The notes under the pieces were generated by a model. That model was not told the origin of the DNA. It did no database searches and saw only the letters and a program-made list of their open reading frames with translations. A DNA stretch of 64,000 nucleotides from JADKCZ01 sp963786945 (lineage in GTDB: Bacteria > Myxococcota > Myxococcia > Myxococcales > Anaeromyxobacteraceae): positions 434,001 to 498,000 of the forward strand of contig CAWBAO010000005.1 in assembly GCA_963786945.1 (NCBI GenBank), written 5' to 3'. Made by a program: the position numbers and the translations under genes. Numbering within the stretch: position 1 is the stretch's first letter; the number at the start of each line of letters is the position of its first letter. Positions 39,900 to 48,638 of this stretch are shown in pieces.

Positions 39900-42537
39900 A
39901 TGACCGAGCCGAACGCCTCCCCCCGCCGCTGGCCGAAGATCCTCGCCGGGGTCCTGCTCCTGCTGGCCCTCGTCCTCGTCGCCGCCGCCTTCACGCTCGA
40001 CCGCCTCCTGACCTCCGCGGCGCGCGACCAGGCGGCGCTGCTCTCCGGCCGGTGGCAGCGCCCGGTCGAGATCGGTTCGGTGACCACCACCCTCCTCACC
40101 GGGCTCGGGGTGCGGGTCGACGGGGTGCGCATCGGGGCCGCCGCCGGCGAGGGCCGCCCGCTCCTCGAGCTGGACCGGGCCGAGGTCAAGCTGGAGCTGC
40201 TCCGTGCGCTCCGCTCCGGCGGCCGGGACGTCCGGGTCCGGAGCGCCGAGCTGAAGGGGCTGCGGGTCACCGTGCTGCGGCTGCAGGACGGCACCACCAA
40301 CGTCCAGCGCCTGGCCGATGCGATGGCCGGGGAGGCGCCGGCGGGGGGGCCGGGGGCGGCGCGGAAGCCGGGCGCGCAGGAGCGTCCGGTCGACCTCTCC
40401 ATGCTCCGGGTCGAGCACGCGGCCGTGGTCGGCGCGCGCATCGGCTTCGTCGACGAGGCCGCGGGCGGACCGGAGCTGTCCGTGGAGCGGCTCGACCTGG
40501 TGGTGAACGGGCTCGCCGCCGGCGCGCCGCTCGAGGTCACGCTCACGGCGGGCCTGCTCTCGGCGGAGAAGAACCTCGAGCTGAGGCTCCACGCGCCCCC
40601 GCTGCCGGCGACCCTGGTGCCGGCGCCGGACCGGCTGACCCTCCGGCTGGCGCCGGTGGACCTGACGCCGCTGGCCGCCTTCGCACCGCGCGGCGCCGGC
40701 TTCCTGGGAGGGCGCCTCCAGGCCGATTCTCGAGGTGGCGCTCGGGGCGGCGGTCGCGGGGGGCGCCGGCCCCACCACGGCCCGGGGCGGCTTCGCCGCC
40801 ACCGCGCTCCGCTTCGCCGGGCAGGAGGGCGGGAAGGCGCTCGACGTCACGCTCGACGTCGACCTCACCGCCGACGCGTCGAAGGGTGACCTCTCCATCG
40901 GCCGGCTCCGCCTCGCCTTCGGGCCGGCGTCGCTGGAAGGGCGGGGAAGGGTGATCGGGCTGCTCACCGACCACCCCGGCGTCGAGGGGCTGCGGGTGGT
41001 GGCTCGCGACCTGGACCTGGCGGCGCTGGCGCCCTTCTACCCGCCGCTCCCCCGGCTCCTGGGCGGGACGGTGGCCGGCCCCATCGGCCTCTCGCTGGAG
41101 GCGGCCGGCAGCGCGGCGCAGCCGGTGGTCGAGCTCCGCGCCGACCTGACGCCGGTCCGGCTCTCCTTCGCGAGGCGGGTCGAGAAGGCGGCCGGCGGCC
41201 GGCTGGCCGTGACCGCCCGGCTCCGGGGCGGCGCCGGCGGCGCGCTCGGCTTCGACGCCGAGGGCGACCTGTCCGGCCTCGACCTGCGTCCCGGGGGGAC
41301 GCTGGCCAAGAAGCCGGGAGATCGCCTCACCGTGAAGGTGGCGGGCACCCGGCGGGCCGCCGGACCGGCGCAGGCCCTGGAGATCTCCTCGCTCTCGCTG
41401 GCGCTCCTCGACACCAGCCTGGAGGCCCAGGGCACCGTCGAGACGGCGCCCCGGGCCACCCGCTTCGACCTGGCCGCGACCATCGACCGCCTCGACGCCG
41501 ACCGGCTGCTGCTGGCGCCGCCGCCGTCGACCGGGCCGGATCAGCCCGCACCCGCCGCGGGGAAGGGTGCCGCCTCGCCCTTCGCCGGCCTGTCGGGCCG
41601 GGCCACGCTCCGCGTCGGCGAGGCGGTGGTGCGGCGGCAGAAGGTGACCGACCTGCGCGTCACCATGGAGGTGAAGGGGGACGAGGTGACGCTCGCGGAG
41701 GGCCGCTTCGGCGCCTGGGGTGGCGCCGTGAGCCTGGCCGGGACGCAGGTGCGCCTGGAGCCCGCCGGGCGGCCCTTCACGGTGGTCGCCCGGATCGAGG
41801 GCGTGCAGGCCGCCGCCGCCCTCGCCACCTGGACCGACCACCAGGTGCTCTCCGGCCAGCTGGACACGGCGGTGCGGCTCTCCGGCCAGGGTGAGACCTC
41901 CGAGGCCATCCAGCGCGCCCTCGACGGGACGGTCGAGGGGACGCTCAGGGACGGGGTCTTCCACGGCAAGGACCTGGTCGCCGAGGTGGCCGCCCCGCTG
42001 GTCAAGGCCATCCCGGCCCTGAAGGGGAGGGCCAGCCGGGGCGGGACCACCGGCCTGGGCAAGGCCGTGCCGTTCTCGGTCCGCATCCAGGCGGGACAGG
42101 CCCGGCTCCAGAAGCCGATCGAGCTGGAGAACCGGGAAGCCACCGCCACGGTCCAGGGCTCGGTGGCGCTCGACGGCGAGCTGGACATGCCGGTCAGGCT
42201 CTCCCTCGACCCCGGGACGGTCTCCGAGCTCACCGGCGGCAAGGCCAGGCTCCAGGCCCCGCTCCCCTTCGACTTCACGCTCCGGGGAAAGGCCTGGAGC
42301 CCTCGCCTGGCCGGGCTCGACGTGGGGCCGGCGGTCCGGGCCATCACCGAGGCCATCGGGGCCCAGGCGCTCGGGAAGGTGCTCGGGCTGGGTGGCCAGG
42401 CGCCGGCCGGGGCCGAGGGCGCAGGCCAGGGCGCGGCGGAGCCGGGTGCCCAGGAGGCCAAGGCGAAGGCCGACGCCGCCAGGAAGAAGCTGGAGGAGGA
42501 CGCCAGGAAGGCGCTGAAGAAGCTCCTCGGCCGCTGA
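39900..42537 (+). CDS. AsmA-like envelope protein, frameshifted as read
   Basis: About 878 residues after removing one extra T at 40727-40728. A single N-terminal transmembrane helix (ILAGVLLLLALVLVAAAF) is followed by the AsmA N-domain (RWQRPVEIGSVTTTLLTGLG, LELDRAEVKLELLRAL), a long beta-groove region, and a C-terminal AsmA block (GRATLRVGEAVVRRQKVTD, LDGTVEGTLRDGVFHGKDL), ending in a Lys-rich helix. AsmA/TamB-type proteins are thought to carry phospholipid between membranes. No partner genes are adjacent. The sequence TACACT 20 bp upstream may be a -10 box. Confidence 0.85.
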
Positions 42538-42892
42538 GGTCCCGCGGGCCGGCCGCCTCGAGCCGGGCCCTCGCGGCCCGTGCGTCACGCGCCTGCACGC
42601 GGCCCGGGTTCCACTCACTGCTGGTGAACGGCGTGGGGCTCCCGGCACACCGGCTTGACGCCGATCAAGTGGTGCCCCAAATCGTCCTGCCGCTGGAGCG
42701 GGCCGATCGCCCCTCGTGCCGGCCTCGCCAGTCGCACGGAATCCCGCATGAACAGGGAAGTTCCTCGCGGTCGAGACCGCCGCCGCCGCGTTGCGTCAGC
42801 CCTGCCGCCGCCAACATCCATGCTGCGACACCTTGCCGCGTGTGCTCTTCTGCGCAGGCAGGGGACTTCTCGGCTCGCGGAAGGGGCACGCC
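42538..42892. other. 355-bp intergenic region without a recognisable gene
   Basis: Slightly less GC-rich than its surroundings. It holds a weak 5-bp inverted repeat (CTTGA/TCAAG, 42654-42669) that includes a TTGACG, but no convincing -10 box. Short open frames here lack family-like sequence and a ribosome site. Probably the regulatory region of the downstream membrane-protein gene. Confidence 0.4.
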
Positions 42893-44698
42893 GTGTCGGA
42901 CCGCACGTCGGAACTCGAAGCGAAGGTGGCGGCGCTCTCGGAGCAGGTGGCCCGCCTCGGCGATCGGCTGGCGGCGCTCGAGTCCGGGAGGGCGGCCGAG
43001 GCCGCCGGCGGCGCCCGGCGGTCCCGGCGCACCGAGGTCCCCGCGGGCGGCGAGCAGCGGGCTCCGGCCGATGCCGCGCTCGGCCTGGTCGGCGCCGCCC
43101 TCGCCCACGGTGGCCGGACCCTGCTGGTGCTGGCCGGGGCCTTCGTGCTCCGGGCCCTGACCGACTCGGGCACCATCCCGGGCTGGCTGGGGATCGCGCT
43201 CGGCTTCGCCTACGCCGCGATCTGGATCGCCGTGGCCGATCGCGCCGCCCGGGCCGGCCAGGCGCTGAGCGCCGGCGTGCACGGCTTCTCGGCGCTGGTC
43301 ATCGCCTACCCGCTGCTCTTCGAGTCGGCCGCCAGGTTCAAGCTCCTCGGCCCCGTGGCCGCCGTGGTCGCGCTGGCGCTGGTCACCTCGGCGCTGCTGG
43401 CGGTGGCGGCGCGCCGGCGGATGCAGCCCCTGGCGTGGATGGCCACCGGGGCCGGCATCCTCACCGCCATCGCGCTGATGGTGCTGGCCGGCCGCATGGT
43501 GCCCGGCACGCTCTTCCTGGTCCTGCTCGGCTTCGAGACCCTCTGGCTGGCCTACGTGCTCAACTGGCACGGGCTCCGCTGGCCCACCGCGGCGGCCGTC
43601 GACCTGGCGGTCCTCGGGCTGTCGCTGCGGGCGGTCTCGCCGGAGGCCGTCGAGGGGCCGGGGCTGGCCATGCTGGTGCAGGTGGTGATGCTGGCGGCCT
43701 ACCAGGCCAGCTTCGCCACCCGCACGCTGCTCATGCACCGCACCGTCGTGCCGTTCGAGGTGGTCCAGACCATCGGCAGCATCGCGGCGGGGCTGGGCGG
43801 CGCGGCCTTCGTGGCGTCCCGCACCCCGGCGGGAATCGGCGGCGCCAACGCCTTCGGCGCCGCGGCGACCGTGCTCGGGCTGGCCGCCTATGGCGTCGCC
43901 TTCGCGTTCCGCGGCCGGCGCGAGCAGGACCGGGCCAACTTCCCCTTCTACGCGGCCGTGGCCCTGCTGCTGGTCGTGTCGGGGACCACCATCCTGCTCG
44001 ACGGCCCCCGGCTCGGGCTGACCTGGAGCGTGCTGGCCGTCGCCGCCGCGGTGCTGGCGGCACCGCTGGGCCGGCGGACCCTGGCCGCCCACGCCGCGGG
44101 CTACGCGGTGGCCGCGGCGGTGACCACCGGGCTGCTCCCGGTGGCCTCCGACGCCATCCTCGCCTCGGCGGCCCGGACCTGGGCTGCGCCGGCAGGGGCC
44201 GCCATCGCCGCCTTGCTGGCCGCCGGGGCCTGCGCCTGGCTGGGCTCGCGTGGGCAGGCCGAGGCCCGGCCCACGCTGGTGACCCGGCTGCCGCAGCTGA
44301 CGGCGGTGCTGGTGACGGCGGCCGGCGCGGCCGGGCTGCTGATCTGGCTGCTCGTCCCTCCGCTCACCGGGGGGCCGGGCGCCGAGGCCAGCCGCGGCGC
44401 GGTGGCGGCGGTCCGCACCGGCGTGCTGGTGTGCGGGACCGTGCTCCTCGCCTGGGTCGGCCGGCGGCCGGCCTGGCGCGAGGCCGGGTGGCTGGCCTAC
44501 CCGCTGCTGGTCGCCACCGGGCTGAAGGTCCTCCTCGAGGATCTCCCGAGCGGCCGGGCGGCCACGCTCTTCGTCTCCTTCGGCCTGTACGGCGCGGCGC
44601 TGCTGGTGGTGCCGAGGCTGCGCCCGCGCACCGGCGCCGAGAAGGCCGGAGGCCCGGGCCGGACCGACCAGGCCGCGCCGACGCCGGGGGCCACGTGA
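42893..44698 (+). CDS. DUF2339-like polytopic membrane protein
   Basis: 601 residues: a short coiled coil (SELEAKVAALSEQVARLGDRLAAL) followed by roughly 15-17 hydrophobic helices, an arrangement typical of the DUF2339 family of unknown function. The last helices carry ATGLKVLLEDLPSGRAATLFVSFGLYG, similar to the conserved KVFLYDL region of DUF2339, with the usual motif softened. GTG start at 42893, preceded by GGAAGGGG. Its stop overlaps the ATG of the next gene. Confidence 0.7.
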   Translation: MSDRTSELEAKVAALSEQVARLGDRLAALESGRAAEAAGGARRSRRTEVPAGGEQRAPADAALGLVGAALAHGGRTLLVLAGAFVLRALTDSGTIPGWLGIALGFAYAAIWIAVADRAARAGQALSAGVHGFSALVIAYPLLFESAARFKLLGPVAAVVALALVTSALLAVAARRRMQPLAWMATGAGILTAIALMVLAGRMVPGTLFLVLLGFETLWLAYVLNWHGLRWPTAAAVDLAVLGLSLRAVSPEAVEGPGLAMLVQVVMLAAYQASFATRTLLMHRTVVPFEVVQTIGSIAAGLGGAAFVASRTPAGIGGANAFGAAATVLGLAAYGVAFAFRGRREQDRANFPFYAAVALLLVVSGTTILLDGPRLGLTWSVLAVAAAVLAAPLGRRTLAAHAAGYAVAAAVTTGLLPVASDAILASAARTWAAPAGAAIAALLAAGACAWLGSRGQAEARPTLVTRLPQLTAVLVTAAGAAGLLIWLLVPPLTGGPGAEASRGAVAAVRTGVLVCGTVLLAWVGRRPAWREAGWLAYPLLVATGLKVLLEDLPSGRAATLFVSFGLYGAALLVVPRLRPRTGAEKAGGPGRTDQAAPTPGAT

Positions 44699-44991
44699 TG
44701 GCGGACCGCCTCGCCGTCCTCCTCGAGGGGCTGCGCGGCGCGCTGCGCCGCGAGAGGCTGCCGGCGCCCCCGCCCGCCGCCCCCCGTGCCGAGGCCCCGC
44801 CCAGCCCGCTCCGGCAGGTCTTCGGGCGCGAGCCGCTGCCGTTCGACCCGGCGCCGGCCCTCCCGGCGCAGCGCGGGAACCTCTCGCACCTCTTCGCCCG
44901 GGAGCCGCTCGACGTGGGACCGCCGCGGCCGGCCCCACGGCGCTCGCCCTGGCTGGCCTGGCTGCTTCGACCGGAGCACCTCGACGACTGA
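44698..44991 (+). CDS. Short proline-rich protein with a repeated FxREPL motif
   Basis: 97 residues, no signal peptide. After an N-terminal helix (LAVLLEGLRGALRRERL) comes a Pro-rich stretch with two copies of a short linear motif, VFGREPLPFDP and LFAREPLDVGP, and a basic/aromatic end (RRSPWLAWLLRPEHLDD). No family is recognised. Start-stop overlap (TGATG) ties it to the membrane protein; only 24 bp separate it from the cytochrome operon. Confidence 0.55.
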   Translation: MADRLAVLLEGLRGALRRERLPAPPPAAPRAEAPPSPLRQVFGREPLPFDPAPALPAQRGNLSHLFAREPLDVGPPRPAPRRSPWLAWLLRPEHLDD

Positions 44992-45015
44992 CGGACGCTG
45001 GACGGGAGGAGATGG

Positions 45016-45480
45016 ATGGAGCACGCACGGCATGTCTTTCGGGTGGCGCTGGTCCTGCTGGTGGCCATCGCCGCCGTCTTCCTGGGGCGCGGGTTCCTGG
45101 TCCCGCGCTCCTACGGCACGTTCGGGCCGTACCGCGCCGACAACGTGGCCGAGCAGATGAAGGCCCGGGTCCCGGCCCACGCCGGGCCGGCCAGCTGCGC
45201 GCCCTGCCACGAGAAGCAGGCCAAGGCGCGGGCCGCCGGCGGCCACAAGAGCGTGAGCTGCGAGGTCTGCCACGCGCCGCTGCTGCGCCACGTCGCCGAC
45301 GGCCAGGTGACCGGGCCCATGCCGATCGACAGGTCCTTCACGCTCTGCGCCCGCTGCCACCGCCGCATCCAGGGGCGTCCCGAGAAGTTCCCGCAGGTGG
45401 TGCTGGAGCAGCACGTCCCCTCGAAGGTCGAGGGGGCGGTCTGCCTCGAGTGTCACGACCCGCACTCGCCCAAGCCCTAG
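45016..45480 (+). CDS. Membrane-anchored tetrahaem cytochrome c
   Basis: 154 residues. An uncleaved N-terminal helix (FRVALVLLVAIAAVFLG) anchors a periplasmic domain with four CXXCH haem sites: CAPCH 61-65, CEVCH 82-86, CARCH 111-115, CLECH 143-147. Several free His could be distal ligands. It precedes a four-cluster ferredoxin and an NrfD protein by 11 bp, so it would take electrons from a quinol-oxidising module or give them to it. Ribosome site GGGAGGAG before the ATG. Confidence 0.9.
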   Translation: MEHARHVFRVALVLLVAIAAVFLGRGFLVPRSYGTFGPYRADNVAEQMKARVPAHAGPASCAPCHEKQAKARAAGGHKSVSCEVCHAPLLRHVADGQVTGPMPIDRSFTLCARCHRRIQGRPEKFPQVVLEQHVPSKVEGAVCLECHDPHSPKP

Positions 45481-45491
45481 GAGGAGCCACC

Positions 45492-46337
45492 ATGGACCAG
45501 GATCCCCGCCCCCCGGCCTCGACCGAGGCCCCATCCCCAGCCGCACCGCCCCAGGCCGAGGCGACCGCCGTGGCCGATCCGGGCCGGCGCGACTTCCTCG
45601 GCACCGCCTTCACCCTCGCCAGCGGGGCGGTGGTCATGCTCTCCGGCCTCGACGCCGCCGCGTCGGGCGAGGCCCACCACGTCCCGCCCCCCGGCGGGGA
45701 CGCCTACAACTGGGAGGAGCACCGCTGGGCCTACGTGATCGACACCGCCAGGTGCATCGGCTGCGGCTCCTGCGTCCGCGCCTGCAAGGCCGAGAACGAC
45801 GTGCCCGACGGCTTCGTCCGCACCTGGGTGGAGCGCTACGTGGTCGGCCCGGGCGGCTCCTACGTCGACTCCCCCAAGGGCGGCCTCGACGGCTTCCCGC
45901 CGGTGCCGACGGCGTTCACCCCGACCAAGGCCTTCTTCGTCCCCAAGATGTGCAACCACTGCAAGGAGACCCCCTGCGTGCAGGTCTGCCCGGTGGGGGC
46001 CTCCTACCGGACCAAGGACGGCGTGGTGATGGTGGACGGGAAGTCCTGCATCGGCTGCGGCTACTGCGTCCAGGCCTGCCCCTACGGGAGCCGCTTCCTC
46101 AACCCCGAGACCCACACCGCCGAGAAGTGCACCTGGTGCTACCACCGCATCACCAAGGGGCTGAAGCCGGCCTGCGTCGAGGTCTGCCCCACCGCCACGC
46201 GGGCCTTCGGCGACATGCTGCGGGAGGATGATCCGGTGAGACAGACCATCGATCGCGAGCGCGTCTCGATCCTGCAGGGCCACCTGCTCACCGAGCCGCA
46301 GTGCTTCTACCTCCACCTCGACATGGAGGTGCGGTGA
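45492..46337 (+). CDS. Tat-exported four-cluster ferredoxin subunit (NrfC/PsrB-like)
   Basis: 281 residues. A long Pro/Ala N-terminus with a Tat-type signal (GRRDFLGTAFTLASGAVVML) precedes four [4Fe-4S] sets: CIGCGSCVRAC, CNHCKETPCVQVCP, CIGCGYCVQACP, and CTWC with CVEVCP. The protein would sit on the periplasmic face between the NrfD quinone protein and the haem protein. ATG at 45492 with GGAGGAGCC before it. Stop overlaps the start of the NrfD gene (TGATG). Confidence 0.92.
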   Translation: MDQDPRPPASTEAPSPAAPPQAEATAVADPGRRDFLGTAFTLASGAVVMLSGLDAAASGEAHHVPPPGGDAYNWEEHRWAYVIDTARCIGCGSCVRACKAENDVPDGFVRTWVERYVVGPGGSYVDSPKGGLDGFPPVPTAFTPTKAFFVPKMCNHCKETPCVQVCPVGASYRTKDGVVMVDGKSCIGCGYCVQACPYGSRFLNPETHTAEKCTWCYHRITKGLKPACVEVCPTATRAFGDMLREDDPVRQTIDRERVSILQGHLLTEPQCFYLHLDMEVR

Positions 46338-47560
46338 TGCCCGAGATCACGGGGTACGCGTTCCCCAACGACATCCACGTCCACTGGTCGCTGATGATCG
46401 TGATGTACCCGTACATCACCGGCTTCGTGGCCGGCGCCTTCATCGTCTCGGCGCTCTTCCACGTCTTCGGCCGGGAGGAGTTCCGGCCGGTGGCGCGGCT
46501 GGCCATGGCCACCTCCTTCTGCTTCATGGCGGTGGCCACGCTGCCGCTCAACCTCCACCTCGGCCACCCGGAGCGGAGCTGGCTGGTGATGGTGACGCCC
46601 AACCTGTCCTCGGCCATGGCCGGCTTCGGCATGCTCTACTCGACCTACCTGCTGATCCTGGTGCTCGAGGTCTGGTTCGTCTGGCGCCAGGAGATCATCG
46701 AGTACGCGCGGCGGAGCCGTGGGTGGAAGCGGACCTTCTACGCCACGCTGGCGCTCGGCACCTACGACCAGTCGCCGGAGGCGGTGGCCATCGACCACCG
46801 CGCCGCCACCATCCTCGCCGCCATCGGCCTGCCCGGGGCCTGCATGCTCCACGGCTACGTCGGCTTCATCTTCGGCGCCATCAAGGCCAACCCCTGGTGG
46901 TCCTCCCCGCTCATGCCCGTCATCTTCCTGCTCTCGGCGGCGGTCTCGGGCATCGCGCTGCTCAGCATCCTCTACCAGGTGGTGGCCAAGCTGAACCGGC
47001 GGGCCATCGAGGGGCGGACCGTGGCGGCGCTGGCGCGCCAGCTCTGGCTCTTCCTCATCCTCACCGTCACCCTCGAGCTCCTCGAGATCATCATGCTGGC
47101 CTACGAGAAGTCGGAGTCCTGGCACATCATCTCGCAGCTGCTCACCACCCGGCTGGAGTTCTCCTTCATCACCATGCAGATGGTGGTGGGCGGCCTCATC
47201 CCGTTCATCCTCCTCGGCATCGTGGTGCTGATGGACAGGTACCTCCACGACCGGGTCCGCAACACCCTGGTGATCGCCTCGTCGATCCTCCTGCTCATCC
47301 AGGTCTTCTCGATGCGCTGGAACATCGTCATCGGCGGCCAGCTCCTCTCCAAGTCGTTCCGTGGCCTGCGCTCGCCCTACAGCCCGGAGATCTTCGGCCG
47401 CGAGGGGGTGCTGGTCGCCATCGCCCTGGTGATCATGCCGTTCGTGCTGCTCTGGCTCTTCAACCGCGTGCTGCCCATCTTCGGGGACGACGCCCACCCG
47501 CCGGTGGCGAGGCACGACGGGCCGCCCGCGGTCCCGGCCGCCGAGGCCCCGGCCGCCTGA
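46337..47560 (+). CDS. NrfD/PsrC-family quinone-binding membrane subunit
   Basis: 407 residues with about nine to ten transmembrane helices (first: WSLMIVMYPYITGFVAGAF). Contains HPERSWLVMVTPNLSSAMAGFGMLYS, the region that forms the quinone pocket in NrfD/PsrC proteins. With the preceding ferredoxin and tetrahaem cytochrome it makes a complete quinol-periplasm electron module, but no terminal reductase (molybdopterin enzyme or NrfA) is encoded next to it. Ends before a strong hairpin shared with the convergent mdh gene. Confidence 0.9.
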   Translation: MPEITGYAFPNDIHVHWSLMIVMYPYITGFVAGAFIVSALFHVFGREEFRPVARLAMATSFCFMAVATLPLNLHLGHPERSWLVMVTPNLSSAMAGFGMLYSTYLLILVLEVWFVWRQEIIEYARRSRGWKRTFYATLALGTYDQSPEAVAIDHRAATILAAIGLPGACMLHGYVGFIFGAIKANPWWSSPLMPVIFLLSAAVSGIALLSILYQVVAKLNRRAIEGRTVAALARQLWLFLILTVTLELLEIIMLAYEKSESWHIISQLLTTRLEFSFITMQMVVGGLIPFILLGIVVLMDRYLHDRVRNTLVIASSILLLIQVFSMRWNIVIGGQLLSKSFRGLRSPYSPEIFGREGVLVAIALVIMPFVLLWLFNRVLPIFGDDAHPPVARHDGPPAVPAAEAPAA

Positions 47561-47589
47561 GGCGCCGGAGCGCAGCCCGGACGCAGCGA

Positions 47590-47645
47590 GGCCCCGGACG
47601 CTGGCGCGCCCGGGGCCCCGGAACCTGCCGGCCGGGTGGGCCGGC
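47590..47645. terminator. Two stem-loops between convergent NrfD and mdh genes
   Basis: GGCCCCGG (47590-47597) pairs with CCGGGGCC (47610-47617); GCCGGCC (47627-47633) pairs with GGCCGGC (47639-47645), the second reaching the mdh stop. Neither has a T-run, so a bidirectional terminator is likely but not proven. Confidence 0.5.
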
Positions 47646-48599
47646 CTACTTGAGCGTGGCCACCAGGTCGGCGACCGCCTTGACCGACTTGTCCATCATG
47701 GCCTGCTCCTCGGCGTTCAGCTTCAGCTCGAGGATGCGCTCCGCGCCGCCGGCGCCGATCACCACCGGCACGCCGACGTAGAGCCCCTTCACGCCGAACT
47801 CGCCGTTCAGGTAGACGCAGGTCGGCAGCACCCGCTTCTGGTCCTTGAGGAACGACTCGGCCATGGCCAGCGCCGACGAGGCGGGCGAGTAGAAGGCCGA
47901 GCCGGTCTTGAGGAGGGCCACCACCTCGCCGCCGGCGCCGCGGGTCCGCTTGACCATGGCGTCCATGACCTCCTTGGCCTTGGCGGCGTTCCCGTACTTC
48001 TTCTCGAGCAGCTCCATGACCGGGACGCCGCAGACCGCGGTGTAGCGGACCAGCGGCACCATGTCGTCGCCGTGGCCGCCGAGGGTGACCGCGGTGACGT
48101 CCTTGACCGAGACGCCCAGCTCCCAGGCGATGAAGGCGGCGAAGCGGGCCGAGTCGAGCACGCCGGCCTGGCCGACCACGCGGTGGTGCGGGAAGCCGGT
48201 GATGCGCTGGCAGAGCGTCACCATGGCGTCGAGCGGGTTGGAGATGACGATGACGAACGAGTCCGGGGCGTACTGCTTGATGCCCTCGGCCACGGCGGTC
48301 ATGATCTTGGAGTTGGTGGCGATCAGGTCGTCGCGGCTCATGCCCGGCTTGCGGGGCAGGCCGGCGGTGACGATCACCACGTCGGCGCCCTTGATGTCCT
48401 CGTAGCTGTTGGTGCCCTTGACGCTGACGTCGAAGCCGTCGACCGGCGCGGCCTCGGCGATGTCGAGGGTCTTGCCCTGGGGCAGCCCCTCGACGATGTC
48501 GAACAGCACCACGTCGCCCAGCTCGCGGAGCGCCGCCAGCTGAGCCAGCACGCCGCCGATCTGCCCACCACCGATCAACGCAATCTTCTTCCTGGCCAT
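47646..48599 (-). CDS. mdh: Malate dehydrogenase (LDH-like)
   Basis: 317-residue NAD-dependent malate dehydrogenase of the lactate-dehydrogenase-like group. NAD fold GGGQIGGVLAQLAAL followed by the acidic VLFDIVEGLPQGK, substrate Arg in the AGLPRKPGMSRDDL loop, SNPLDAM, and catalytic His in LGGHGDDMVPL. TCA-cycle enzyme. Lies 39 bp downstream of icd on the same strand and is probably co-transcribed with it. Confidence 0.96.
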   Translation of the reverse strand: MARKKIALIGGGQIGGVLAQLAALRELGDVVLFDIVEGLPQGKTLDIAEAAPVDGFDVSVKGTNSYEDIKGADVVIVTAGLPRKPGMSRDDLIATNSKIMTAVAEGIKQYAPDSFVIVISNPLDAMVTLCQRITGFPHHRVVGQAGVLDSARFAAFIAWELGVSVKDVTAVTLGGHGDDMVPLVRYTAVCGVPVMELLEKKYGNAAKAKEVMDAMVKRTRGAGGEVVALLKTGSAFYSPASSALAMAESFLKDQKRVLPTCVYLNGEFGVKGLYVGVPVVIGAGGAERILELKLNAEEQAMMDKSVKAVADLVATLK

Positions 48600-48638
48600 C
48601 GTTCTCTCCCTGGTTGGAATGAATCCGCTGCGGGTGCG

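Noticed and set aside
42624..43160. Open frame in the gap before the DUF2339-like gene
   Set aside because: Low-complexity Arg/Pro/Ser translation, no ribosome site, and it overlaps a well-supported gene in another frame.
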